A DNA stretch of 64,000 nucleotides. Source: Lineus longissimus. Its lineage: Eukaryota > Nemertea > Pilidiophora > Heteronemertea > Lineidae. A program made the translations under genes and the position numbers. Position 1 is the stretch's first letter; the number at the start of each line of letters is the position of its first letter. The notes beneath the pieces are model-generated. The model did no database searches. It worked only from the letters and a program-made list of their open reading frames with translations, and was not told the DNA's origin. The DNA lies in assembly GCF_910592395.1 (NCBI RefSeq), contig NC_088311.1, positions 3,102,501 to 3,166,500 on the forward strand, in the 5' to 3' direction. Of this stretch, positions 47,636 to 60,200 are shown piece after piece.

Positions 47636-47970
47636 ATGAAAACGATAATAAAACTATTCAGAATCATGATGACCAACGAATGCAAAAGAAAGACAAGTGA
47701 CCTGCCAAAGATCACACAGCAGATGACCAAACGATTTCTTCTCAGCCTACAAGACCAGCTCTATGGAGACCTCCAACAGCTGCAAAACACCACAGAATAT
47801 ATCAGAAGATCGGACCTGACTGTCTAAAGCGAACGAGAAGAAGAAGAAGAAGAAGAAGTTGACAACGACCCAACAAAAAGTCCCAGGGAGCGAAACGACT
47901 TCGATTTAGCGATTTGGAGCGAAACTACTCCAGGGGCGAAAAGGTTTGGGAGCGAAACAACCGTAATTCA
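47636..47970. repeat. Repeat-like segment upstream of BTBD19: (GAA)n plus three GGAGCGAAAC words
   Basis: A GAA microsatellite at 47837-47858 is followed by GGGAGCGAAAC (47886), TGGAGCGAAAC (47915) and GGGAGCGAAAC (47948). A 63-codon open frame (47636-47827) ends just before the microsatellite. I suspect a transposon-derived tail; a cluster of regulatory sites is the alternative. It ends about 60 bp before the BTBD19 start codon. Confidence 0.5.
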
Positions 47971-48030
47971 AAGGCAGCGGTTCCGGTTTTTCCTGACAAC
48001 AGATAAACAGTTTTTCTTGTAAAACCCAAA

Positions 48031-48116
48031 ATGGCACAAAACGACAAATTTATGAAATCTGACATAGCTGGCTTTGCTTTTCATATGAAAAAGCTGTTAA
48101 ATAACAAGGAAATGAG
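48031..48116 (+). CDS. BTBD19: BTBD19 exon 1
   Basis: First ATG, context CCCAAAATGG. Encodes MAQNDKFMKSDIAGFAFHMK and KLLNNKEM, the helix before the BTB core; ends AG before GTACTG. Confidence 0.82.
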
Positions 48117-50901
48117 GTACTGAATTAATTACATTTGACGAAAAACTGGTCAGTCTGGTGTGCATGCATACTAGGCCTCTATCACACATGTCACACTGAC
48201 TGTCTGTATTGTATATGCAGATACAATTTATACAGTTAGAGCCTAGGCCTCTATCTTTAGTGTGTATACAATACACATGATCATCATAGTATTGCTGTGA
48301 ACAAAATTTTACAAAATGAGTAAGCAATGGCTGTGTGTGCATAATAATGTCAGATTTAGTTCCTATCTTAACTAGCCCTGATGCCCTGAAAATGCATTGG
48401 CACTAGAATATTGTTCAATTAAAACTCTTCAGTGAATGATACTTTTACTTTTGCTGTTTCATCTATCAAAGTTTGATTTTAAAACTATCTTTTCAGTGAT
48501 ATCAAATTCTTAATCGGTCCAAGCAGAAAAACTGTGTATGCCCACAAGTGTATCTTAGCCGCTCGTTGTGAAGTGTTCCGTGCCATGTTCGTGGACCAAG
48601 CCAAATCTCCTCTTACCGATTCACAAGAGGTCCCGTTCGTTTTGTCAGATGTCACGCCTGAGATTTTCCTCACCGTGCTCGAATTCATCTACACAAATTG
48701 TGCCACTATCTCTGGAAAGATTGTAAGTACACAGAAACTTGGAACAGTATTCAATGAAGTCTTTAGTTGACAGCTTTTTGCGGTTATTGCAATGATTATG
48801 ATAGCATGGGTTTAACGTTCATATTTCCATAACGTAAAATGTATTGAATATCACAAATTATATTAGCCTGTTGTATGGTTTTGTCACTGGGATTGGAGCT
48901 ATAGTACACTTCTGCATATTTAATGAATCTGAGAAAAAGTTCATTTGAGCAATAATAGTATTTCTTAAATCTTGCAGGTGGTGGATATACTAGGAAGTGC
49001 CATTGAATATGGATTAGATGATCTCAGAAAGGTTAGAAAGGGCGAAGCTCATCACCCAAGATTGAATCAAACAGATGTTGTTTTGTATATGGGATCAACT
49101 CCTGTGACAAAGGTTAATCTGTAAAGCAGCAGTTCATGAAAAGTAGTGAGTTGAGAACTGAATGTTATGAAGCTCCCCACAATAATGAGCTTGGATCCTT
49201 TGTAATAAGTCTTTGAGGTTAATGGATTTGTAGCTCTTGACGCAGCGCAGTGATAATTTTACAACTACATTGTACCTACATTGTACATTGTGCATGGCTC
49301 CTTCATCTCTGCTCCACCCTGACAACCCGAATCCTAATATCTTCACCAGTGCGCTAATCATGCTCGTTATTTCAGTTGTGTGTGACCTACATGCTCGAGA
49401 ACATGAGCGCGAGTAACGCTTGTGAGGCTATGCAAGCTGCAGTGACGTACGGGCAGGATGACCTTAGAGAAAGAACGCTGTCCTATATCGAACAGAACAC
49501 AGCGGTAAGTCAGGCAGTGGAGTGCACTAGTAGCCGTTAGCTGACAAGTACTAAGCTATTACATGAAAGATGCTCGAGTCTGATTCTGAACTGGTCGTTC
49601 CAGTGCAACCTTATTGATCTGGTAATGTCACGATAATGACAGAAGAATTCAAGGGACAGCCTTATTTGACAGTCCTAGAGTACTAGTCGATACATCTAAC
49701 TGTAACAGTGACTCATTTTCTTCTCTTTAGAATGTCCTGCGGAGTAAAACATTCCATGAGATGTCTGATGATGCTGTGTGTATTGTGTTGAAGAGTGACC
49801 GTCTCCTGATAGATGAGTTGGATGTGCTATCGGCAGTGCGAGAGTGGGCTACAGTAAACTCAGTAAGACATATTATAATCTATGGCATTGTCCACTTGAG
49901 CAATCCTCTTCCTGACTTTAGATAAGAAGCATGCTTTGATTTCAACGACAATAAATCCACTCTGCTACACCTTCTTTATTAGGGAGTTGTTCAGTGGGAT
50001 GCCTTCACCACAGCTCGGAGCTTTGGTAGCTGAGATTACTGTTGAGACTATCTGTTCTCTAGATATGTGGTGATATCTTATTAAATTATGATCTAGAAAT
50101 CGAAACAAGTCATTTCTTAACACTTTCTGCTCCAGGTTGTTGCAGGCAAGAGTGTGCGCGAGACCAGCAGGAAAGTCATTCCGCATGTTAGACTACCACT
50201 ACTGTCTGCCGAGGAACTGACAATGGTCGAAAAGGATAATGAAAAAGATAATTTGATACCAGTAGGTCCATTTTGCAAATTACAAAATCCGAGGCTGGTT
50301 GGAAAACTCAAGCAGAGAAGTATGAGCCAGTGGTTGAGAATTTATTACTTGAAATTAATTGATAAACTGCTGGCTAGTGTGCAAGTTAAAGAGAACCCCA
50401 CCAGATGGCAGGAGTATCACTTCTTGATTGAAACTGCATTATCTCCTCAGTTAAATGATGCTGTCTAAATCTACATCATTGGGCAGCAAGGTTAGTAAGA
50501 TCAATCGGAGTTGCAGCATTGCTGATTTTCACTTGCAGATGGATATGATGGCATTTGCTTGGCGGTTTCATGCCCTGAAGAAAGGAGACAGGAACAACCC
50601 ACTTACCAGGCGAAGGAAAGGCACCGTCTTAAGGGAATGCCACAGGGCATTGGAGGGGTTAGTATCTTTATAATAATGATGAGATTTCTTAGGTGCTAAG
50701 TCTGGATCCCTGCCGATTCATCACTCAAAACAGTTCCAGGAGCTATGAGCAGGGGGCCCGTTTGTGAATACTTGTAACTTTATTCTGACAAATAAAGTAA
50801 AATGTGCTTGTCTCTGATCTTTCAGGAATCACTCAATAGATGATATTGGTGATAACGTGATGCCAAGCAAGTCTGGCCGTAAACAACATGGTGGAAAATG
50901 A
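48031..50901 (+). CDS. BTBD19: BTB/POZ domain-containing protein 19 (BTBD19), 8 coding exons
   Basis: Join 48031-48116, 48497-48722, 48978-49031, 49376-49504, 49731-49862, 50136-50261, 50539-50657, 50826-50901 gives 315 residues; all phases close. Human BTBD19 is about 290 residues. The BTB/POZ fold spans about 15-125: SDIKFLIG, then VYAHKCILAARCEVFRAMF and FLTVLEFIYTN. A BACK-like helical region follows (ACEAMQAAVTYGQDDLRE, SDRLLIDELDVLSAVREW). The C-terminal block FHALKKGDRN plus RRRKGTVLRECHRALEG matches BTBD19's characteristic CHALRRGD...RRRRGTLPREHHRFL segment, which other BTB proteins lack. No Kelch repeats are present. The cellular role of BTBD19 is not established; a CUL3-adaptor role would be an analogy only. 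AATAAA follows at 51719. Confidence 0.9.
48497..48722 (+). CDS. BTBD19: BTBD19 exon 2 (BTB core)
   Basis: Acceptor TTTTCAG. SDIKFLIGPSRKTVYAHKCI contains the BTB D and H positions; ends SGKI in phase 0 before GTAAGT. Confidence 0.9.
48978..49031 (+). CDS. BTBD19: BTBD19 exon 3 (54 bp)
   Basis: VVDILGSAIEYGLDDLRK, the short helical link equivalent to VLEVLTAAVEYGLEELRE in the human protein. Phase 0 at both ends; too small to appear as an ORF. Confidence 0.88.
49376..49504 (+). CDS. BTBD19: BTBD19 exon 4
   Basis: Reads LCVTYMLENMSASNACEAMQ through TLSYIEQNTA. Phase 0 at both ends; start of the BACK-like region. Confidence 0.88.
49731..49862 (+). CDS. BTBD19: BTBD19 exon 5
   Basis: Reads NVLRSKTFHEMSDDAVCIVL, then KSDRLLIDELDVLSAVREWA. 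The LKSD(R/K)L...DE...AVREW motif is typical of BACK regions. Phase 0. Confidence 0.89.
50136..50261 (+). CDS. BTBD19: BTBD19 exon 6
   Basis: Contains HVRLPLLSAEELTMVEKDN and ends DNLIP, parallel to the LLAPAELSALE...EPLIP stretch of vertebrate BTBD19. Phase 0. Confidence 0.88.
50539..50657 (+). CDS. BTBD19: BTBD19 exon 7
   Basis: MDMMAFAWRFHALKKGDRNN then RRRKGTVLRECHRALEG, the family-specific C-terminal block. The donor GTTAGT leaves two bases. Confidence 0.9.
50826..50901 (+). CDS. BTBD19: BTBD19 exon 8 (terminal)
   Basis: Adds NHSIDDIGDNVMPSKSGRK and a short basic end before TGA at 50899-50901. This tail is not conserved as far as I can tell, but acceptor (TTTCAG) and phase fit. Confidence 0.78.
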
Positions 50902-51718
50902 TTCAAAGACCAATCACAAAAAACTGGACCTGTGATATTTCATTCCAATCAAGTGCACTGCATAAGATGCGTATGACGACTACATTTGACAGCAAAAGTG
51001 ATATCTAGTCGCCAATTGAAAATGAGCAAATTTGCCAACATTTTCAGCTTTGCCATATTTTCATGGTTTACAGTACAGTATGTTAGGTCTGTACAATCGG
51101 AATTTCTGGTCAAATCCTTTGAATTTTGATTATTTTCATCGTTGTGCCAAAATCAAAGTTCACATTGTTCTACCTAACAGGAGGATGAAGAGACTAGAGG
51201 AGTCAACCAATCTGATGATTTTAACCATTGAGCTGTTTTAGTGCATGGCTGTGAATACGACGGGTTGTGACATTTGTAAATGTAGAACTTGTATTGATAA
51301 TTGTTATTTGTCTTCATGTACTAAATATTGTGATGTCGGGAGTATTTGTTAATTAGGTGTCTATTGCGCCGATTTTGTATTTGTTTTTCTAATCAGAAAT
51401 GTTATACATGTATGTGTCTTCTTTGCATTTTAGAGTTGTATATCAAATATTTTCTTTATTGTAGAGCTTTTAATATTCATACTGGCATACTGTTGGGTTT
51501 AGAGCGGAAATAACCATGTGTATCCCTTCAATCGAGGCACTCCCTGTGGTTACGAATTGTTATTTAGAGATATTGAAACCATTTGAGGAATCAATCTGAA
51601 TATATATTTCATTGCTCCGTCCCTCATCCTCTGGTGAGTTTGTCAAATCCAACCCAGGAAAGCACGTTCAATGACAGTCGCAGCAGATCATATGTTATAA
51701 AAGTAAAGTTATTTTGTC

Positions 51719-51724
51719 AATAAA
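51719..51724 (+). terminator. Polyadenylation signal of BTBD19
   Basis: AATAAA about 820 bp after the stop codon, giving a 3' UTR of about 0.85 kb. No earlier AATAAA is present after the stop. Confidence 0.6.
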
Positions 51725-51744
51725 GAAATGTATTTTCATATTTT

Positions 51745-52947
51745 GATTTTTGTATCATTCTATAAGTTTGAATCGCAGTTCAGTCTCACAACTGCAACTG
51801 TGATTTCAGTACAGCAGGCATCAAGCCTCTTCTATTCCAATACGGTGCATCATCACGATGCCCTCGACAATGCCAGTCACAACCAAGATTAGTTCCGTCA
51901 TTCTGTCAGATGGCAGCAGAGTGGCACACAACATCCCCACCAAGTACGAGGTTCAACCCTAGATGATTTGATAGAGGTCTACCAATGACCATACTGTTTT
52001 TAACCAATCTGAAGACATCATCAGTTGTTCACACTAAGGGGTTGATGTTTGTAAAGGATAGGTGTCTGTCCAAGACCAATTCAGTTTGGGACACCATGAC
52101 ACATTTGGGACTACATTTGTACCTCCCAAGTGAACTCGAATTCAACAGGACACCCTATTTCAAAGAAAGGACAAAAGAAATGCTCTTCTTTTCCTAAACA
52201 TATATTTCCTATTTTTTACATTTCAAAAGGGATAGAAAAATAGTTTCAAGTCCATGCTTTGGCACACTTCGATCTATTTAGAAAATATGACAGGACACCA
52301 AAAAGGACCTATACAAAATTCACATGACACAATAAAACAGACTCAAGTTACTCTCTATGATGACTAAACAAATGTAATTTTGCACTTTTTTACTTGAGCT
52401 ACATCAAACACTCCGATATATAACACTTTTTAGAGACATGGACATTGTGCATCCAAAAAGATTGAAAGTCAAACATACAGGGTCACTCAACCAATCTGGG
52501 TATGCATATCTATGTTCTGGTTTTCACCGGCTAAGGGTGCCAACTCTTGTCAATGAGACAGGCAGTCAAAAGCCCCCATTCGGTGGTCCTTTCTCTCCCT
52601 CAGCTCCCCTTCGGCACTTACTCAGAACTGAGAGACACTTTAGGTGACCATTCTGTTCTTGGAACAACTAGAATAACATGTACGAAGACTAATGTTTAAA
52701 ATAAATTCAAGGTCCTTTTTTAATGATTGAGACAACACAGGTCAAACCAATTTTGATAATACAAGGCATTTTAAGATAAATTATTACGCTTAATTTCAAG
52801 CCTTTAAGCTGAATCAGACCACGATTTCAGCATATCTTATGATTCAACTATTAGCAGCAAATCAGATGTCCTGCAAGAGACAAGAGAGTACTGATACAAA
52901 TCAAGGACAATGACAAGCCAGGAATATACATAGATCACAGGCGCTGA
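51745..52947. other. Convergent 3' region between BTBD19 and the unrecognised minus-strand gene
   Basis: The right part is presumably 3' UTR of the minus-strand gene. On that strand no AATAAA is seen, but ATTAAA occurs at 52719-52724. No coding evidence. Confidence 0.5.
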
Positions 52948-54240
52948 TCAATTCTCCGGAGATTGGCGCCCACTGTCCATATGCACTGAACCATCCTCCG
53001 GGGTATTCTCCCCAGACATATCACGAGGTTTGATTGAGACAGATATGTTAAATTCCTTCTCTTCAATTTCAGTTTTTTCAGTTTCAGTTATATTTGCAAT
53101 CAACAAGGGATCTTCCATTTCTGATTGCGGAGCTTGACTTGGCGCGACTGGACTCGGCGCAGGAATCATCTTTCTCACATCTCTTGACTCCCCCTCCTCC
53201 TCAGCATCATCATCATCTTTTATTTCCGTAATATTTCCAGGATCCTTGGTCTCTGCAGCATCATCAGCTTCCGGTATTTCCTGAAGTGATTCCGCATTTA
53301 TCATTTTATGCTCATCAACCTCGCACACAGATGTGCCCTCAGACACCATATCAACTGCCGGGACATCAATTGGATGTGGTGTGTTGTGTAGTTGTGAGGT
53401 CATTGAGACTGGGGTGTTCATACCAGCAGGTACAGTGTCCCCATAGTAACCTGGACCACGGAAGTCTTGTTTTTCCGTGGAAAAATCCATGGTGTATGAA
53501 TTTTCATGCACACTACTTACATCCTTGTTAGAGATATGGGCGTCATCTACTTGTCCTGGAGTAGGCCCAACACTCTGAGTTATCTGAATAAAACTCGTAT
53601 CACCCTGATTGTAATTAGCACTTATACTAGGTGGCGTACGCCCCATTTTATCGCTAGTTTTGCCACGGATTATTTTACCAGCCTGTGGCGATTGTTGTTT
53701 CTGCGGCTGAGTAACGATTGTCCGCACTGGTGCAGCCCTTGAAGTTGGGCTTGCTGGTGTGACCTTGAGGGGACTCCCACCAGAGAGTGTCCCAGAAGAG
53801 ATACTCCTTGATGTAGGGCGTACAAGATTCTTAGGGTCATATGACCTATTCGAATCAGCTGTACCAGAACGAGCGGTACTGCGACCTGACGGTTTCCGGT
53901 TCCCAGACATAACACGACGCGAGTTAATCTCGTTATATCTCATCGGTGGGCCTTCGCGAGGATATTTTCGTCCAGTTTCCCGTGGCTGAAACTGATCGTT
54001 AATCAGTTTTTCGTAATCGACGAGCTCGAGATCTTTATCTTCTTCTTCTCCACGAGCATCGATGCTTAATATCGTCATGAAATTAGTATCCGTTCCGTCG
54101 AGCCACTTCCGTATTTTTGTTCGCTGTCGTACCTTGTATCCATCTGGCGATGGCATCCGGCGTGGTGACACAAGCTGAGACGGTTTTTCCTCTTCAGGGA
54201 GAAGTTTGTTGAATATGACTGGTTTTGTCTCGCTGACACT
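52948..54240 (-). CDS. Unrecognised gene, exon 8 (terminal, 430 codons)
   Basis: The longest open frame of the window. SVSETKPVIFNKLLPEEEKP, KVRQRTKIRKWLDGTDTNFM and ELVDYEKLINDQFQPRETGR open it, then a long S/T/P-rich stretch, then an acidic segment with DDDDAEEEGE, ending SGRQSPEN before TGA. It is conserved-looking at the front and disordered after. Confidence 0.88.
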   Translation of the reverse strand, partial: SVSETKPVIFNKLLPEEEKPSQLVSPRRMPSPDGYKVRQRTKIRKWLDGTDTNFMTILSIDARGEEEDKDLELVDYEKLINDQFQPRETGRKYPREGPPMRYNEINSRRVMSGNRKPSGRSTARSGTADSNRSYDPKNLVRPTSRSISSGTLSGGSPLKVTPASPTSRAAPVRTIVTQPQKQQSPQAGKIIRGKTSDKMGRTPPSISANYNQGDTSFIQITQSVGPTPGQVDDAHISNKDVSSVHENSYTMDFSTEKQDFRGPGYYGDTVPAGMNTPVSMTSQLHNTPHPIDVPAVDMVSEGTSVCEVDEHKMINAESLQEIPEADDAAETKDPGNITEIKDDDDAEEEGESRDVRKMIPAPSPVAPSQAPQSEMEDPLLIANITETEKTEIEEKEFNISVSIKPRDMSGENTPEDGSVHMDSGRQSPEN

Positions 54241-57200
54241 CTGAAATAAAGAAATCACACTGTTAGTACTGCAAATATATATGTTTTGCTTTAACTTACA
54301 CGTATTACATGTAAACCTTGCTGAAAGGCAAGTGGATGTTAATGGCTATTAGCGAGTAGACCAGCTTTAGAAGTCTTGAAGCTGAAGACAACTCTAAGCC
54401 TAACACTTGATATGCCCAAGGCCAGGCCAAGGACTATTTTGAATAGGAATCAATCTCAAAACATACTTAAAACCTTTTAAGTCTGTTTCAATTCTATGAA
54501 AGTTAAATTTAAATCAAATTTTGGCAGGTAAAGTGAATCATGAATATAGTTTTGCCTAAGATCTTAGAATAGTACGCCAAATATTGCATTTAGAGATCTC
54601 AGCAAGGCCAGCATAAACTTCTTGTAATATCATGAATACAATAAATATACATGTATTTTCCAGATATACATGTAATGGGTACAAGTATGTACACTTTCTC
54701 TCTTTTAACCCTTTCTCAAAGCGCAACAAAATTGTTGAATAAACAAAGAAATTATTCAAAAACACAAAAAAATGCTTGAGTGCACACAAGGTTAGTAAAA
54801 CACATTTTGCAATTATTAAAAGTTGAAACTGCTGAAAATGACAGATACTATGTTTATGGCAAAACAGTTTTGTAACTTAGTTTGTAATTTAAATAATCAA
54901 AGGTTTTGGGCCAAAATTGAAAATGTGAGAGAGTTTTTCACAGCAATTCAATCATGTTATAGTCGACATAATCCTTCTTTAACCGCATTAGAGTTGATTG
55001 ATATCATCGTTACTTAGATCATATATCAAATTTGATATCCAAATCATTATTAAGACCAATGGTTGATTTTCACTATTTTATGAATTTTCAAGTCACTATG
55101 GCTACTTACACACTGGATACATTTGGAATACATCAATAAGTTGCTGGAAACAGGGATGTTTTATAACATTTGATAAGATGCAGTAGGTTTTTAGTCTTTA
55201 CCTTTTCTTTCAGCATTATATCAAAAAGTCGAATCTAAATTATATGGATATGAAATTTATCAAGAATTACTGTATGCTTTGGTAACGCGTGACTGAAAAA
55301 CACTCCCTATGACTGCTTTCCACTGATTTCAACACTGCCATAAAAATGTGAGGTACACTGCAACCTGACTGAATCCTGACTGTTATCACACTGCTTTTCG
55401 GTGAGGGTAGGCCTTTAAGTGCAGAGAGAAATACTGTGGGTACTTTTTTAAGTCAGTCAAGTTGTGTCCATACCATTGGCCTGATTGTACCTATATTGTA
55501 GGCAAATATGGTAAAGACACCCCAGGTGGCCACAAGTGCCCACAATATGCATATCAAGTGCATCGAAAACCATGGCTATAAAGTACATGTATATAAAATA
55601 AGTGCATCTCACACCGTAACCAAAGACAAAAGGTGCATTGCAAAAACAAGTGACATACACCCAGTGCACCTGATGCAATTCAAATCAGCCTTTACACACT
55701 TTCTCTCCATTAACATACCGAGTCCATTTCTTGGATTTCATGCATTTGTACTGACTGCAAGTATTACAATTAGTTGATGTTCATATATATCACAAGAGGC
55801 AGCACCAAACACCATTAAAGCATGCCAAATAAGTCCATAAAAGTATCTCACCAAAATAGATCAAATTTTCAACTAAACGCATATAGATCATAGGGAGTGT
55901 GAAAAAAGCATTTGAAGTGTTATATCTGAATAGAGTTTTTACTGTCTAAAGTCAACAATCATTGTCTATTTTTCATGATCTCACCTTAAACGATTGTTTT
56001 CAGCAAGAAAAATGTGACATGTAACTTGGTGACATCCGTGACATCAACTTTGAAGTGACATTTGGATCATACATTCTGAACCATCAGAGGTACTCTGTCC
56101 GTTCCCTCCCCTCAGATACGGAGTCCAGGTGGAGTGGATCCAAAACTTGATGGTCAAAGAACAAGACAGGTAGCGCTTCCATCAATGGTCCCTGGAGCTA
56201 TAATACTTACTGGTTTCTGTTTCTCAGACTGTTCACCTCTAGCCGTCCAGACTTTGACCTCTGGTTTCTTTAGCTGGTCTGACCAGCAGAGGGGCACAGG
56301 CTCTTTGATCTCGTCCTTTACACCCACCTGGCCCATGTCGGGGAGATCCCTGCAAGGTGGAACAGCACCATGAATAAAAGAATGGACTGAGAATAGGATG
56401 GTGAGTATAGAGATCAGGATGTCAGCTCTACATACTCAGGATGTCAGCTCTCAATACTCAGGAGCATCATTAGGACAATGTAAGGATCAAGTTCTTTCAG
56501 AACTTTTCTTAAACTCAATGATTTTTTTCTAATTCAGACTTGAAAACCCCCTGGAAACCCCATGAATGTTAATCAATATACGGACTCTGAAGATGGGTAT
56601 GATAAATGAAAGAGGGTTGCTGTGCTGAATTTATTTGTCATAGTTAAGTGTGGTGAGGGCCATTTTAGTTTCGGATTTCACTTTTGAATTATATATTAAT
56701 TTCATATTAGTTTTTAATTGATAAGTTACTCGTAAATCAGTGCATTTTCTCAGATGATCCATGATCATATCACCAGGCAACACATTGGACAAATTCAAAC
56801 ATGGCTGCAGTTGTGACAAACGTGCTGGATACAAAAAAGTGAAGTTACATAAAATGGACTGAACTGAATGTTTTGACTCACAGTGCACCAAAGGATTTCA
56901 TTGTACTGCCAGACTTGACTCTTATACTACTGACAGGAGTATGGCTTAATGCTCGACTGATGCTGATGAAACAAAAAAATTTGCAATTCACAATATCACG
57001 TCATCTTAACTTTGTCTGTCGTTATACACTTTGCTCATGTAATACTTAAATGAAAGTAGGGCATTGGGGAACTATAATCTACATGCAGGCATGAGAATGC
57101 AAACTTACTGAACAAACCTCTGTACCTCAGCACAGAACAATGACCTCAGCAATGGACATAACAGCTATAACTTGACACACACACCCTCCCCCCCTCCCCC

Positions 57201-60200
57201 CCCTCCCCCCTCCCCCCCTCCCCCCTCCCCCGGACAAAAAACTATTGTCATGATTCTTTTCTTTTGTGAAACCCTTCAAAAATTCTACAAAAGGTCCCTA
57301 TCAAAACCTTGTGTGTCATTTCCAATGCCAAAAACATCGAAAACCCAGCGATTGCTAATTTTGTGCAACTATAACTATTGGGCCTGACCAGGTGGTGACC
57401 ATGGGTTACGTCATGAACCTTGGCTTTTTCCATCCTCAGATCATGGCTACCAAAGGACTGCAGATGTACGGAGCAACTTGCAGCCACGACCGGAGCCTGT
57501 TGATGGAAACGTGTGTGAAGTAACCGATGGTCACCACCTGAAATCTACCTGTGCTGCTATCAGGATGGAGGCGGGGTCTTATAACTATATTTCATCTCTT
57601 CTAAACTCACTAACTTCAAACATGCATATAACACACCACAGACATAGCTTGGAAAAGAGCAACTGTTTGGAACAGAAAAGTACCAGGAATACTGCTGAAA
57701 AAGCAAAATAAACCTTGGGTAGATCCATTCACCTGAGAGAAAAAGGGAGCCTTTTTCTGGAGCTTACTCAAATTCACTATAAAGTTCAACGAACTTTCTC
57801 AAAATGGATCAGCGCTTGCTTGAGATGTAATGTTTTGCCCAATCACTGAGCAATCAACTTCCAAAATATTTTATCATGTGTTTGGCCACCATTAACATTC
57901 CAAACAGATGCTCTGCATTTAAATAACTTCATCTGTGAACCCAGAAATCTTACCAAAGGTCGACGTTCAATTGCCCAAACTCTCTATAAAGTAATAATGG
58001 GAAGAAACATAATCGGGTGCAAACTGACAAAGAAGATATAATGTGCATTTCAGCTCAAGACAGTTTCAAATCCAGAAGCATATTCAATTCAGACACTCAA
58101 GGCTGAATTTAGAAACATTTCTGAGTTATGACTTATCTTGAGCTTATTTGGGAGAAACTGAAAGAAAGTATATGCAAGTTGTGGAGGATATACCTGACAT
58201 GGAGCTGGAACACAAGGAAGAGGAAGGGTTGGAAAAGAAGATAAAGCTCATGCATTCTTCATATTACCCTTTTACAATTTGACATATTGTTAGCATTTTA
58301 CAACTGATTTAGACAGCTAAACTTCTGCTATTTACAAGCAGTCACGTGCAAAAGTCGTTATATTTGCTACAAATTGCTTCCGAAAATCAACAATATGAGG
58401 AAAAGAGAGCAAATTCAAGGAATTGTGTAAAAGTACTTCTAGTAGGAAATACGACGTATTGTCAACTTACTTGTTTTGTTCTTCACTGGCATTATTCTGC
58501 GTGCTCTGAAGAGTCCGGCTGGAAGTTGTCTTTGACAGTCTCCCATTGACCCCTATTTGAACTTTGTCAGTTTTTTGCAGGTTTTTAGCGACCACCATAC
58601 CTGTGCGGCCGTCAATACTAAAGTATTCCTCTGAGTTCTTCATGACTGAAATATGAAATCAACCAATCAATCAATCATTAATCAATCATGGTATTTATTA
58701 CACACAAATTTATCAGGAGTACGAAGACATCCAGTAGTTGAGCAAAGACCCTGAATCGACCAATTAAAGCCTGATTAAGCTATCGCTCACCGATCAGCCT
58801 GCATCAGTCTCTCTGATCCATCAGTCAGGTGCATCTTCATCATGCCTAACTCCTTGATCAACCTGTGCCGTAACTAAAAGGTGTTTTGCACAGAAAAGCT
58901 CGTTGACATTCTCAGAGTGTTTCCAATGAAGGGTTCCCTATTCACTCACAGCATTGACCTACCTGAAAAAGCATCAACTACTCCAGCACTATTTCTGACT
59001 CCGCCCCCAAACGTGAGCCACTGCGTGTCCTTGTCTGTTTGTCCCTCCTTCTTCTTCCCACGAATGAAGATTCCCACATTCAGATTATGATTTTCATCTT
59101 TACGATGTGTGCCGATTTGAGATTCGCATTGTTTTTTTGCCAAAGACCTCTCGTAGTATTCCGGGTCGATCTGGACGGTAAGGCGGGATTCCGTTTGAGG
59201 GGTCGAGGAGCCACTGGCACCTAGGATGGGAAGATATATAACATGAGTTATCATATTGTACCATGATCACACATCATTATGGTTTCAACAGGTGCCATCT
59301 GATCTGTGACAGAATCAATCAGGAGGAAGCTCATCAATGACATATAATTGAAAGTGGTTAGGATGAAGTTCTTTTCTCCAACAATAGTTAGTACATTGTG
59401 AACTCACTGGGTCCATAGAAACTGCAGTAGCCTGGTTTTGTACTATCAGCAAAAGACACCACAGCCATAGTTCTGCTTACTTGTTTTAGGCCGCTGTGGT
59501 CCACTTGTTGGTCTCTTCAAAGCCGGATTCCTCCAGCTACTTGTAAGTAATGTATTGGGACACGACTGAGGACGGTTGCTTGCCTTATGGGTATTTTCAC
59601 CTTTCACTGCAAAGTAAAAAGAAAAAATGACAATAAAAAAGTCACAATCTCTTCTTTATCAGAAAATTAAAATGCGAGGAATACTCACAAAGAAGTGTAA
59701 CTTTGCCACCGAATCCACTCTGTGGTGTTAAAGGTTCTTACTATGATCCCCGCACACACCCGAGAGGCACAACATAGCTGATCAGTACACTTTCATTGGC
59801 TTCAAAGTGTCATAGCTTTTATATATGTGCCTGTCTACATAAAGCAACTACAAGATCATTGTAGGCAAGACTATTTTAAGCCTAGACTGTTTCACCCTGA
59901 CGAAACTGCTGTAAATGGTGTAATTTGGACAAATAATGTACAAATTGTTTGGTCAAGGCTTTACAATATGATATGTTTGCAAGAATACCATGAACTCATC
60001 TCTAATACAATATCATAACGGCAGCATTCATGCAGATTAATCAGACCAGTTGTCATAGGAGCCGCTGTGAAATAGTGGCTTAAGAAAGTGTAGTTGTAAG
60101 GGCCTATTGAGGTCTATCAAACCGAGGCAAATCTTTCGAATGATTTTGAAATTCTCAACAGCAACTGGGTCATGGAATAATTGTGAAAAGCCCATTAGGC

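Noticed and set aside
58471-58645. Cadherin-like string FSIDGRTGMVV in exon 6 of the unrecognised gene
   Set aside because: A cadherin repeat needs about 100 residues with DRE and DxNDN motifs; none occur, and the protein has no signal peptide.
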